From Synechococcus sp. RS9909 (GTDB lineage: Bacteria; Cyanobacteriota; Cyanobacteriia; PCC-6307; Cyanobiaceae), in NCBI RefSeq assembly GCF_014279595.1, contig NZ_CP047943.1, forward strand, positions 1,116,001-1,180,000: a stretch of DNA of 64,000 nucleotides. The letters run 5' to 3'. The translations under genes were made by a program, and so were the position numbers. The notes below the pieces were generated by a model. The model searched no databases. It was not told the DNA's origin and was given only the letters and a program-made list of their open reading frames with translations. Of this stretch, positions 8,141 to 16,236 are shown piece by piece (within the stretch, counting starts at the first letter, position 1; each line of letters starts with the position of its first letter).

Positions 8141-9601
8141 ACGCAGACGAGGGGCTTGGTCGCTACCCATCCCGCTCCACTCCAGGTGGTTGGCCTGGAT
8201 CCGCAACGCAGCCCGATTCAGGCCCAGCTCGAACACCTCCTCACCGAGGGGCGACGGGCTGGTGCTGATCTTGTTGAGGTGTTCCTCGAACGCACCGATC
8301 ACATCGGCGTTCTGGCAGAACAGGATCGGATCACCAGCGTCAGCCCCTCCTTTTCGATGGGGGCCGGAATCCGGGTCTTCAAGGGAGGTCGCGACGGATT
8401 CGTGAGCACCGACGATCTCGGCGACGTGGGTCTGCTCAAAGCGCTGGATCAGGCGCTGGCGATGTTGGGGCTCGAGCGTTCCGCTCTGGCCTCCGCTGCC
8501 AGGTTTGAAGGCCTCCAGCCCTTGCGTGATTTCGCTGCTGTCAAGCACGACTGGTTGCAGCGATCTCCCGATCTGCGCACGAGCACCGATCGCCTGCTCG
8601 AGGGCACCGCTTTGCTGGAGCGCCTCGGACAGCACCTGGAGGTGCGCCGCGGCAGTTACGCGCGCGACTGGCAGGAGGTGCTCGTCGCCGCCAGTGATGG
8701 CACCTTTGCCCGCGACATCCGCCTGCATCAGTCCAGTGGCCTGAGCGTGCTCGCCGCCGATGGCGACCATCGCGCCAGTATCGGTCGCCGTTATGGCTCT
8801 TCGGATCGGCCCGACGATCTGCGCGAGTGGGACCTGAAAGCTTCGGCTGCGGAGGTGTGTCAGAGCGCCGCCACGATGTTGCGCGCCGACTACGTCGACG
8901 GAGGCCAGATGCCTGTGGTCTTGGCCAATCGCTTCGGCGGCGTGATCTTCCATGAGGCCTGCGGCCACTTGCTCGAAACCACCCAGGTGGAGCGCGGCAC
9001 CACCCCCTTCGCAGACAAGGTGGGTGAGCTGATCGCCCACCCGGCTGTCACCGCGATCGATGAGGGCCTCAGTGCCGGCGCCTTCGGCTCCCTCTCCATG
9101 GATGACGAGGGGATGGAAGCGCAGCGCACCGTGTTGATTGAAAACGGGGTGTTGCAACGGTTCCTCAGTGACCGAGCCGGCGAGATGCGCACCGGCCATG
9201 CCCGCACCGGCAGTGGCAGGCGCCAGAACCACGGCTTTGCTGCCGCCAGCCGGATGCGCAACACCTACATCGCCGCCGGTCCCCACAAGCCTGAGGATCT
9301 GATCGCCTCGATCGACCAGGGGCTTTATTGCAAGTCGATGGGGGGCGGCAGCGTCGGCCCGACGGGCCAGTTCAATTTCTCTGTGGAGGAGGGTTACTTG
9401 ATTGAGAACGGCAAGCTGGGCAAGCCGGTGAAGGGGGCGACCCTGATCGGTGAGGCCAAGGAGGTGATGCCACGCATCTCCATGTGCGCCGATGATCTCG
9501 ATCTGGCGGCGGGATTCTGCGGCTCCGTGAGCGGCAGCATTTATGTCACCGTCGGTCAGCCCCACGTCAAGGTGGAGTCCATCACCGTCGGAGGCCGCTG
9601 A
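8132..9601 (+). CDS. tldD: TldD-type zinc metalloprotease
   Basis: Up to 489 residues, the larger active subunit of the TldD/TldE protease. The metal-binding HEACGH motif (HExxxH) is at residues ~274-279 after GGVIF. TldD/TldE process small modified peptides and act on some toxins. The longest start is TTG 8132, but this lies in the 3' arm of an inverted repeat and just after a -10-like box. TTG 8156 or GTG 8186 are alternatives, and ER...ADLVEVFLERTDHIGV is the first strongly family-like segment. Only one base separates its stop from the tldE start, so the two subunits are co-translated. Confidence 0.9.
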   Translation: MTLTQTRGLVATHPAPLQVVGLDPQRSPIQAQLEHLLTEGRRAGADLVEVFLERTDHIGVLAEQDRITSVSPSFSMGAGIRVFKGGRDGFVSTDDLGDVGLLKALDQALAMLGLERSALASAARFEGLQPLRDFAAVKHDWLQRSPDLRTSTDRLLEGTALLERLGQHLEVRRGSYARDWQEVLVAASDGTFARDIRLHQSSGLSVLAADGDHRASIGRRYGSSDRPDDLREWDLKASAAEVCQSAATMLRADYVDGGQMPVVLANRFGGVIFHEACGHLLETTQVERGTTPFADKVGELIAHPAVTAIDEGLSAGAFGSLSMDDEGMEAQRTVLIENGVLQRFLSDRAGEMRTGHARTGSGRRQNHGFAAASRMRNTYIAAGPHKPEDLIASIDQGLYCKSMGGGSVGPTGQFNFSVEEGYLIENGKLGKPVKGATLIGEAKEVMPRISMCADDLDLAAGFCGSVSGSIYVTVGQPHVKVESITVGGR

Positions 9602-9602
9602 G

Positions 9603-10994
9603 ATGACATCTTCAGCTCAGACCGCTCAGGCGGAGTTGCAACCGATTGATGTCGCCGCCCTGCGCGACCACCTGCAGAGCTACGCCAGCCGGGAGGGGAT
9701 TCGCCAATGGGATCTCGGCGCCAGTCGCAGCACCAGCGCCTCGGTGCAGGTGGATCGCGGTGAGGCCAAACAGCTCAAGGCGGCCCAGCGCAGTTCGATC
9801 ACGGTGCGGGTCTGGAACGACCAAGGCTTGGTCGGCATCACCAGCTGCACGGATCTGTCTCCCGCTGGGCTGGAACGGGCCCTCGCCGGCGCACGGGAGG
9901 CGAGCGCCTTCGGCAACAGCGAGGAGATTCCCGCCTTCTCCCCCCTCGCCAAGGCGCCCACGCCCGAGCTGGAGCGTCCGCTGCAACCGGCCCGCGGCAT
10001 TCAGTCGCTTCTGCACACGCTCAAGGATGCGGAACGGCAGCTGCTGGCGCGCCACAGCGCCATGGACACCGTTCCCTACAACGGCCTCAGTGAGGGGTGC
10101 AGCGAGCGCCTCTATCTCAACAGTGAGGGGGCCCTGCGTCAGATGCAGCGCACCCAGGCCAGCCTGTACCTCTATGCCCGGGCGGAGGAGGCTGGCCGCA
10201 AGCCGCGCAGCGGTGGTGCCGTGCGCCTCGCCCTCGGCAGCGATCAGCTCGATGTGGCCGGTTGCATCGATGAAGCGGCCAACCGCACCATCAGTCATCT
10301 CGCTTACCAACCGATCCCCACCGGCCGCTATCTGGTCTGTTTCACCCCTGAGGCTTTTCTGGATCTGCTCGGAGCCTTCAGCAGCATGCTCAATGCCCGG
10401 GCGGTGCTCGATGGTGTCAGTCTCAGCAAGGCGGAGTCGATCGGTGAGCAGGTGGCCGTGCCCTTTCTCTCCCTTCACGACAACGGGCTCCATCCCGGTC
10501 ATGTCGGTGCCGCCCCCTTCGATGGCGAGGGCACACCGACCCGGCGGCTCAGTCTGATCGAGCAAGGCCGCCTCGTCGGTTTTCTCCATTCCGAAGCGAC
10601 GGCGCGTCATTTCGGCGTCGCGCCCACCGGTCATGCCGGCCTGGGTGCCAAGGTTTCGGTCGGCCCGGATTGGTTCGAAGTGGGCACCAGCGATGGCATG
10701 AGCAGTGGCAACAGTCATCTGCATCACGCCCGCAGCACCGACACGTTCGTGTTGATCGAAGGCCTCAATGCCCTCCATGCCGGTGTCAAGGCCAGCCAGG
10801 GCGCCTTTTCCCTGCCCTTTGATGGTTGGTTGGTGCAGGGGGGCGAACGGATCTCGGTGGAATCGGCCACCGTGGCCGGTGACATCCGCGAGCTGCTCAA
10901 GGCGATCGTGCATCTGGAGGAGCCGGTGGTCACCCACCAGGGGGTCAGTCCCCATGTGTGGGTGGAGGGCCTCGCCATCACCGGTGATGCCTGA
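9603..10994 (+). CDS. tldE: TldE/PmbA-type protease subunit
   Basis: 463 residues from ATG 9603. It is homologous to TldD but, as expected for TldE/PmbA, has no HExxxH motif. Recognisable segments include the N-terminal AKQLKAAQRSSITVRVWN, the mid-region YNGLSEGCSERLYLNSEG and the C-terminal HHARSTDTFVLIEGLNALH followed by the GAFSLPFDGWLV segment. It forms a heterodimer with TldD encoded immediately upstream. The fmt gene begins 12 bp after the stop. Confidence 0.88.
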   Translation: MTSSAQTAQAELQPIDVAALRDHLQSYASREGIRQWDLGASRSTSASVQVDRGEAKQLKAAQRSSITVRVWNDQGLVGITSCTDLSPAGLERALAGAREASAFGNSEEIPAFSPLAKAPTPELERPLQPARGIQSLLHTLKDAERQLLARHSAMDTVPYNGLSEGCSERLYLNSEGALRQMQRTQASLYLYARAEEAGRKPRSGGAVRLALGSDQLDVAGCIDEAANRTISHLAYQPIPTGRYLVCFTPEAFLDLLGAFSSMLNARAVLDGVSLSKAESIGEQVAVPFLSLHDNGLHPGHVGAAPFDGEGTPTRRLSLIEQGRLVGFLHSEATARHFGVAPTGHAGLGAKVSVGPDWFEVGTSDGMSSGNSHLHHARSTDTFVLIEGLNALHAGVKASQGAFSLPFDGWLVQGGERISVESATVAGDIRELLKAIVHLEEPVVTHQGVSPHVWVEGLAITGDA

Positions 10995-11006
10995 GCGATT
11001 CCTCGC

Positions 11007-12020
11007 GTGAAGATCCTGTTCTGGGGAACGCCGCGCTACGCCGTTCCCAGCCTCGAGGCCTTGCATGCAGCCGGGCACACGATCGTGGCGGTGGTGACCC
11101 AGCCCGACCGCCGTCGCGGTCGGGGCAAGGCGTTGCAGCCCTCGCCTGTCAAGGAGAGGGCGTTGCAACTGGGTGTGCCCGTGTTCACGCCGGAGCGGAT
11201 CCGCCGCGATGCGGAGATGCAGCAGCAACTCGAAGCCCTCGGCGCTGATCTCTCCGTGGTGGTGGCGTTCGGCCAGATTCTGCCGCCTGAGATCCTGCAG
11301 CAACCGCCGCTGGGCTGTTGGAACGGCCATGGCTCCCTCCTGCCCCGCTGGCGCGGCGCCGGACCGATCCAGTGGTGTCTGCTCGAGGGCGACGCTGAAA
11401 CCGGCGTCGGCATCATGGCGATGGAGGAAGGCCTCGACACCGGTCCGGTGCTGTTGGAGCGTCGCCTCGGCATTGGGTTGCTGGAGAACGCCGAGCAACT
11501 GGCCATGCGCCTGAGCGTGCTGACGGCGGAGCTGATGGTGGAAGCGATGCCTCGCATTGAAGCGGCTGGACCCGGTCCGGAGTCTGAGCGCTGGCAGCGG
11601 CTGGGGCTGCGTCCCCAGGCCGCCGAGGGCATGACCTACGCCCGCATGCTCAGCAAGCAGGATGCCCAGATCGACTGGAGTGCCTCAGCTCTGGCGATTC
11701 ATCGCCAGGTGATGGGGCTGTATCCCAACGCGGTGAGCCAGTGGCAGGGCAAGCGCCTCAAGATTCTCCAGACCGAGCCCCTGATCGAGCGGCTCTCAGC
11801 CCAGCTCTCCAGCGATGCCCGGGAGTGGGTGGGGCGCTGGCCCACCGGGGGGCAAGCCCCGGGAACCGTGCTCGCCTGTCCACCCGGTCTTGGGGTGGTG
11901 GTCAGCAGCAGTGGCTGTCCGCTCCTGATTCGGGAAGCGCAGCTGGAGGGCAAAGCACGCTGTGGCGGGCAGGCTCTGATGCAGCAACTTCAGGCTCGGC
12001 CCGGTGACCGCCTCGGCTGA
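11007..12020 (+). CDS. fmt: Methionyl-tRNA formyltransferase
   Basis: 337-residue enzyme that formylates initiator Met-tRNA with 10-formyl-tetrahydrofolate. The N-terminal formyltransferase fold begins [19 protein letters not shown]. The catalytic signature [18 protein letters not shown] lies at residues ~108-125 and the conserved aspartate region [18 protein letters not shown] follows. The C-terminal OB-like domain binds tRNA. The start is GTG 11007 (GTGAAGATC). Its 3' end overlaps the DEAD-box helicase gene on the other strand by 31 bp. Confidence 0.93.
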   Translation: MKILFWGTPRYAVPSLEALHAAGHTIVAVVTQPDRRRGRGKALQPSPVKERALQLGVPVFTPERIRRDAEMQQQLEALGADLSVVVAFGQILPPEILQQPPLGCWNGHGSLLPRWRGAGPIQWCLLEGDAETGVGIMAMEEGLDTGPVLLERRLGIGLLENAEQLAMRLSVLTAELMVEAMPRIEAAGPGPESERWQRLGLRPQAAEGMTYARMLSKQDAQIDWSASALAIHRQVMGLYPNAVSQWQGKRLKILQTEPLIERLSAQLSSDAREWVGRWPTGGQAPGTVLACPPGLGVVVSSSGCPLLIREAQLEGKARCGGQALMQQLQARPGDRLG

Positions 12021-13486
12021 TGACTGCTGCGCGACTGGCTGTTACGCGACTGGCTGTTACGCGACTGACTGTTGCGTCCCTGCCCATTGCGGCCCTGGGG
12101 GCTGCGGCGGCCCCGGCCACCACTGAGATCGAGCGGTGGGGCGCTGAGCACCGTCGGCTCGAAGCCCTGAATCTCCACCCGGGGCAGGGCCTCACCGGTG
12201 AGCCGTTCGATCGCTTTCAGCAGCAGGGCTTCCTCCGCAGCCACCAGAGAAATGGCATGGCCGCTTTCACCGGCGCGACCCGTGCGGCCGATTCGATGCA
12301 CATAGTCTTCCGCCACATTGGGCAGATCCAGGTTCACCACATGGGGGAGCTGTTGGATGTCGATGCCCCGCGCCGCGATGTCGGTGGCGACGAGCACGCG
12401 CACGGACCCGTCCTTGAACCCCTGAAGGGCCCTGGTGCGGGCGCCTTGACTTTTGTTGCCATGGATCGCCGCGGCGACCAGGCCCTCCTGGTTGAGTTGG
12501 TCGGCCACCTTGTTGGCACCGTGTTTCGTGCGTGAGAACACCAGCACCTGCTGCCAGTCTTCCGATCGAATCAGGTGTGTGAGCAGGGCGGCTTTGCGGC
12601 CCATGTCGCAGGGGTGCACCGTCTGTTCGACGGAGCGGGCGGTCTGGTTCGCCGGCGCCACCTGGATCTGGAGGGGGTGATGCAGCATCCCCTGCGCCAA
12701 TTTGCGAATCGGGGCGCTGAAGGTGGCGGAAAACAGCAGGGTCTGGCGCCGTTCGGGAAGGCGCGACAGCAGACGACGGATGTCGTGGATGAAGCCCATG
12801 TCGAGCATCCGGTCGGCCTCATCCAGCACCAGGCACTCCACCGCCTCAAAACGCACCGCCCCCTGCTGGTGCAGATCGAGCAGGCGCCCGGGGGTGGCGA
12901 CCAGCACATCGACTCCCTGGGCGAGGCGCTGGATCTGGGGATTGATCTTCACGCCACCGAACACCACCTCACTGCGCAGGGGCAGATGGCAGCTGTATTG
13001 CCGCACGTTGTCGAGCACCTGAGCCGCCAGTTCCCGGGTCGGCGTGAGCACCAGGGCGCGGATCTGGCGTCGCCCGGCGCGAGCGCCATGGCAGAGCCTC
13101 TCGAGCATGGGCAGGGTGAACCCGGCTGTTTTTCCCGTGCCTGTCTGCGCTGCCGCCATCACATCCCGGCCGCTGATCACCGCCGGAATCGCCTGCGCCT
13201 GGATCGGAGACGGGGAGCTGTATCCCTTGTCATTCAGGGCGCGGAGCAGCGGTTGGCTGAGCCCGAGGCTGTCAAAACCGCTGCTGCTGGCGGTGTCGGA
13301 CGCGCTTCTGTCGGCGGGCGTGGTGCGGGAGGCAGGGCTGGATGCAGTGATGATCGAATCGCGCTGGAACTTCAGCCTACGGGCGGGGCTCAGGGCTCTC
13401 CGTAGAGCTGCTTCGCCTGCTGCCAGACCCGCTCCAGATCGGCATCCGCCAGGGCCAGCGCTTCCGGATGCAGCGCCTGGAGCCAC
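11990..13486 (-). CDS. DEAD-box RNA helicase (RhlE-like)
   Basis: Protein of up to 498 residues with a complete set of helicase motifs: the Q-motif region ([14 protein letters not shown]), motif [26 protein letters not shown], the SAT motif in [14 protein letters not shown] and [10 protein letters not shown]. The ~45-residue basic C-terminus is rich in N, S, Q, R and G and is partly coded by 15-bp tandem repeats; such tails bind RNA. The only usual start codon upstream of the helicase core is GTG 13486, which overlaps the preceding gene by 97 bp. A rarer start nearer the core is possible, so the N-terminus is uncertain. Confidence 0.88.
   Translation of the reverse strand: MAPGAASGSAGPGGCRSGAGLAAGEAALRRALSPARRLKFQRDSIITASSPASRTTPADRSASDTASSSGFDSLGLSQPLLRALNDKGYSSPSPIQAQAIPAVISGRDVMAAAQTGTGKTAGFTLPMLERLCHGARAGRRQIRALVLTPTRELAAQVLDNVRQYSCHLPLRSEVVFGGVKINPQIQRLAQGVDVLVATPGRLLDLHQQGAVRFEAVECLVLDEADRMLDMGFIHDIRRLLSRLPERRQTLLFSATFSAPIRKLAQGMLHHPLQIQVAPANQTARSVEQTVHPCDMGRKAALLTHLIRSEDWQQVLVFSRTKHGANKVADQLNQEGLVAAAIHGNKSQGARTRALQGFKDGSVRVLVATDIAARGIDIQQLPHVVNLDLPNVAEDYVHRIGRTGRAGESGHAISLVAAEEALLLKAIERLTGEALPRVEIQGFEPTVLSAPPLDLSGGRGRRSPQGRNGQGRNSQSRNSQSRNSQSRSSHQPRRSPGRA
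12031..12075. repeat. Three tandem 15-bp repeats in the helicase C-terminus
   Basis: GCGACTGGCTGTTAC at 12031-12045 and again at 12046-12060 is exact; GCGACTGACTGTTGC at 12061-12075 is the same unit with two changes. On the minus strand the unit encodes N-S-Q-S-R, repeated in the tail of the helicase. In-frame repeats of this kind can expand or contract without breaking the frame. Confidence 0.9.
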
Positions 13487-14058
13487 TGACGCCGCGCCGC
13501 TGGTGTGTCGTTGTTGAAGAAGCTCCCCTCCGCCGCCAGCACCCGGAACTTGAGAAACTCCAGCAAGCGGGCCCGCAGCCGCACGGCATCGAGCAGGCGC
13601 AGGCGAGCGCGGGGATCCCGCAGTTCCAGCGTTGCCCCTGGCTTCAGGCCCGGAATCCAGGCGGTGAGCAGTTCCACCGTGGTGGCAGGTTGCCAGTGCC
13701 GCTGTTTGGTTTCCGGATGGGGGTGGTAGATCCAGCCCATCTGCACCGTGCCGGTGATGCGTAGCTCCACCTGCCAGAAAGAGAAGGTCTCGGGGGGATG
13801 GCGATCGGTCCAGGTCACGGCCTGGAAGCAGTGATCCGGATCGCGCAGCTGCAGCTCCAGGGGCGCGAAGCTGAGGTTGAGCGTGCCCGGCCAGCAGCCG
13901 CTGAGATCCAGGCCGAGGCGCTCAAAGATCGGCCGTTGCATCGCGATCGTTCCCGCTGGATAGGGCGACGTGTCGCTGCGGCCGGAGGCGACACCATGCC
14001 CGGCGCTGATCCGCCCCTGCCACCAATCGGATGCCTTGTCGGCGATGTTGTGGGGCAT
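13390..14058 (-). CDS. Conserved hypothetical protein, DUF120-like core possible
   Basis: 222 residues from ATG 14058, chosen because it lies just after the stop of the upstream gene (14063); a longer start at 14103 would overlap it. The segment GHGVASGRS, then [21 protein letters not shown], resembles the arrangement in the DUF120 fold (archaeal CTP-dependent riboflavin kinase), with G-rich start and PGTLNL motif. This similarity is my inference and may be structural only. The C-terminal third is helical and R/L/A-rich. Part of a leftward run with a DUF6464-like protein and TerC. Confidence 0.6.
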   Translation of the reverse strand: MPHNIADKASDWWQGRISAGHGVASGRSDTSPYPAGTIAMQRPIFERLGLDLSGCWPGTLNLSFAPLELQLRDPDHCFQAVTWTDRHPPETFSFWQVELRITGTVQMGWIYHPHPETKQRHWQPATTVELLTAWIPGLKPGATLELRDPRARLRLLDAVRLRARLLEFLKFRVLAAEGSFFNNDTPAARRQWLQALHPEALALADADLERVWQQAKQLYGEP

Positions 14059-14062
14059 CGCT

Positions 14063-14401
14063 TCAGCGCTCCAGGCGGTGGACGCACCGCTCACAGGGGC
14101 CATCGGGCATCACTGCACAGCGCAGCAGAGGGCTGAGGGCATTGAGCTTGCAGGTGGGGTCTCCGATCACCCAGCCATGCCGCCAGCGGCGGGCATCGGC
14201 CGGCCGGCGCTCGGGTTTCACCAGCAGCACCAGGCTGCTCAGCTGATAACGGCCGGAACGCAGGGTGTAGCGATGGCGCCGTTGCAACACCAGAAAGCTG
14301 CGCTCGCCATGCTCGAACCAGCGGCCGGGGTGGGGAGGTTCCTCCAGATCGAGCCGATCGATCAGTCGTTCCGACCCCGCCTGCTTCAGTTCCACCAGCA
14401 T
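14063..14401 (-). CDS. DUF6464-like cyanobacterial protein
   Basis: 112 residues. The C-terminal signature CKLNALSPLLRCAVMPDGPC followed by ERC resembles the conserved cysteine pattern of cyanobacterial DUF6464 proteins (C-x-N-x-x-SPLLRCAV-N-P-x-GPC-x-x-C). The four cysteines could bind a metal. Function is unknown. It starts 4 bp after the TerC-family gene's stop and is followed after 4 bp by the DUF120-like hypothetical. Confidence 0.6.
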   Translation of the reverse strand: MLVELKQAGSERLIDRLDLEEPPHPGRWFEHGERSFLVLQRRHRYTLRSGRYQLSSLVLLVKPERRPADARRWRHGWVIGDPTCKLNALSPLLRCAVMPDGPCERCVHRLER

Positions 14402-14405
14402 CGGC

Positions 14406-15161
14406 TCAGGGTTCCTCCACCAGGGCCATGGTGCGCCGGGAGAAGCCCCAGAGCACCAGGCTCGCCACCACCACCAGCGTGAACCATTCGGGCAGGGGCC
14501 AACCGGGCAGAAGCAGGCCCAGGATCAGTTTCAGCCCCACGAATCCCACGGCGGTGTAACCCGCCGTCTCCAGGCGGGGGTAGAGCTCGAGCCAGCGCAC
14601 GAACAGCCCGGCGGTGAAGCGCAGGGCGATCACACCGATCAGGGCACCACTGATCACCAGCAGCAGCTGGTCGCTGATCGCCACGGCGGCCGCAACACTG
14701 TCGATCGAGAAGGCCAGGTCGGTGAGGGCCAGGGCCAGCACGGTGCGGGCCATGCCCGGTGTGACCAGCCCTCCTGCGGCGCCGCTGCCAGGGCCTGGGC
14801 TTGCACTGGCCTGGCTGGTGATGAGTGGATCGCCGGAGTGGGTCTGGCGCCAGTGGCTGAAGAACAACCAGAGCAGGTAGGCCCCGGCCAGCCATTGCAG
14901 GGGCTGGAAGGCGAGCACCCATTGGGCCATCAGGATCAGACCGATGCGCAGCACAAAGGCGAGCGCGATGCCGATGTTCAGGGCCCGTTGTTCCCGATGC
15001 TGATCGTTCTGTTGCCTGGCGATCGCCGCCAGGGCAATGGCGTTGTCGGCCGAGAGAATCAGCTCCAGCGCCACGAGCACCGGGAGCAGGGGAAGCAGCT
15101 CTCCCCAGCGATCGACGCCATCGAGCAGGGGCGTGAGCGAGGGAAGGGCGGCGGAATCCAT
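14406..15161 (-). CDS. TerC-family integral membrane protein
   Basis: 251 residues from ATG 15161; a longer open frame upstream is low-complexity and unlikely to be coding. Seven or so hydrophobic helices are visible, and the family signatures ELILSADNAIALAAIAR (residues ~27-43) and DLAFSIDSVAAAVAIS (~145-160) carry the paired acidic residues of TerC/Alx proteins. Family members export manganese or protect secreted metalloproteins from mis-metallation. Together with the GDT1 pair, this gives the window two probable Mn-handling systems. Confidence 0.8.
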   Translation of the reverse strand: MDSAALPSLTPLLDGVDRWGELLPLLPVLVALELILSADNAIALAAIARQQNDQHREQRALNIGIALAFVLRIGLILMAQWVLAFQPLQWLAGAYLLWLFFSHWRQTHSGDPLITSQASASPGPGSGAAGGLVTPGMARTVLALALTDLAFSIDSVAAAVAISDQLLLVISGALIGVIALRFTAGLFVRWLELYPRLETAGYTAVGFVGLKLILGLLLPGWPLPEWFTLVVVASLVLWGFSRRTMALVEEP

Positions 15162-15199
15162 AAGGCCCAGCCTAGAAATGGGCAACTCCCAGCAGTGAG

Positions 15200-15970
15200 A
15201 TGCGCACCCAGGCCCGCCTCTGCCACATCGATGAGCGGCGCTGCGTCGTGGAGGTGATGCTGATCGGGGCGGAGGGGGTGATCGCCAGTGCCCTGGGGCA
15301 GGGGGCCGATGCGGAAAGCGCCGAGGACCGTGCCTTGAGCCGACTGCAGCAGCGTCTGGCTGCAACCCCTGCCCCTCCTGCGGCAACACCGTCTGCGGCA
15401 ACACCGCCAGCCGCGGTGCCCCCACCAGCTCCCGCACCTATCGCGGCCCCAGCGCCTGCAGCGTCACCTGCCCCTGCCCCTGCCCCTGCACCCGATCCGG
15501 AACCACCCAGTGAGGCCCCGACCGATCCGGAGGACTGGAGCGATGAACTGGCGGCGATCGATCTGGAGTTGCAGCGTCTCGGCTGGGATCGGCAACAGGA
15601 GCGTCTCTACCTCGAGCGGGCCTTCGGTCATGGCAGTCGCCATCGACTGACGCGCTACAACGATCTGGTGGCTTTTCTCAAACGCCTGCGCAGCCTCGAA
15701 CCGGGCATCAGCGCCGAGAGCGCCCCCGTGCCGCTGCGCCGCAGTGATCTGATCAGTCAGGGCGATCAGATGCTGCAGACCCTGCGCTGGAGCTCAGCCC
15801 AGGCCAGGGAGTTCCTGCAACAGCACCTGCAGGCCTCCTCCCGCCAACAACTGAGCGATGAACAGCTGCTGCAGTTCAACATGCTCCTCGAGGAACAGTT
15901 GCTGGCACTCACGCCGTCGCCTGGCTCCCCCTCCCCCCAGGCTGAAGCGGACCGGGCGGCGGCGGGCTGA
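15200..15970 (+). CDS. Conserved cyanobacterial hypothetical with Pro/Ala linker
   Basis: 256 residues from ATG 15200, divergent from terC with a 38-bp gap. Three parts are visible: an N-terminal ~50-residue domain (RTQARLCHIDERRCVVEVML), a ~60-residue low-complexity Pro/Ala linker (residues ~55-110), and a helical C-terminal domain with EDWSDELAAIDLELQRLGWD and YLERAFGHGSRHRLTRYNDL. The last part looks like a small fold used in cyanobacterial proteins of unknown role. Its 3' end overlaps the zinc-ribbon gene on the other strand by 62 bp. Confidence 0.6.
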   Translation: MRTQARLCHIDERRCVVEVMLIGAEGVIASALGQGADAESAEDRALSRLQQRLAATPAPPAATPSAATPPAAVPPPAPAPIAAPAPAASPAPAPAPAPDPEPPSEAPTDPEDWSDELAAIDLELQRLGWDRQQERLYLERAFGHGSRHRLTRYNDLVAFLKRLRSLEPGISAESAPVPLRRSDLISQGDQMLQTLRWSSAQAREFLQQHLQASSRQQLSDEQLLQFNMLLEEQLLALTPSPGSPSPQAEADRAAAG

Positions 15971-16160
15971 ACAGGGCCGGAAGCGACAGCGCCACCAGGG
16001 CCGATCCCACCGCCACGAGCACCAGCAAGGGAATCGGTCGCACCAACGGCTGCTTCTCGAGCACCGTGCCGCAGCGGGAGCAGATCGGCGTGGCACCACG
16101 GGGAGGGCGAAGCACGACGGCGGGCCCGCAACAGCATTCCGGACAGCGAAAACGCGGCAT
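15909..16160 (-). CDS. Small zinc-ribbon membrane protein
   Basis: 83 residues from ATG 16160. The N-terminus is a CxxC...CxxC zinc ribbon (RFRCPECCCG, then PICSRCGTVLE), followed by one transmembrane helix (PIPLLVLVAVGSALVALSL) and a short proline-rich tail. The layout fits small zinc-ribbon membrane proteins of cyanobacteria with no assigned role. It is divergent from mfd with a 76-bp gap and convergent-overlapping with the upstream hypothetical. Confidence 0.6.
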   Translation of the reverse strand: MPRFRCPECCCGPAVVLRPPRGATPICSRCGTVLEKQPLVRPIPLLVLVAVGSALVALSLPALFSPPPPGPLQPGGRGSQATA

Positions 16161-16236
16161 GGGCCCATCAACTGGATGACCCGCAGCGTCGGGCCATCGA
16201 TTGCGACAATCATGCGTTGCCATCTGCCGCATCGCC

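Noticed and set aside
9612-11498. 628-codon minus-strand frame over tldE and fmt
   Set aside because: It spans two well-supported plus-strand genes and has no recognisable domain.
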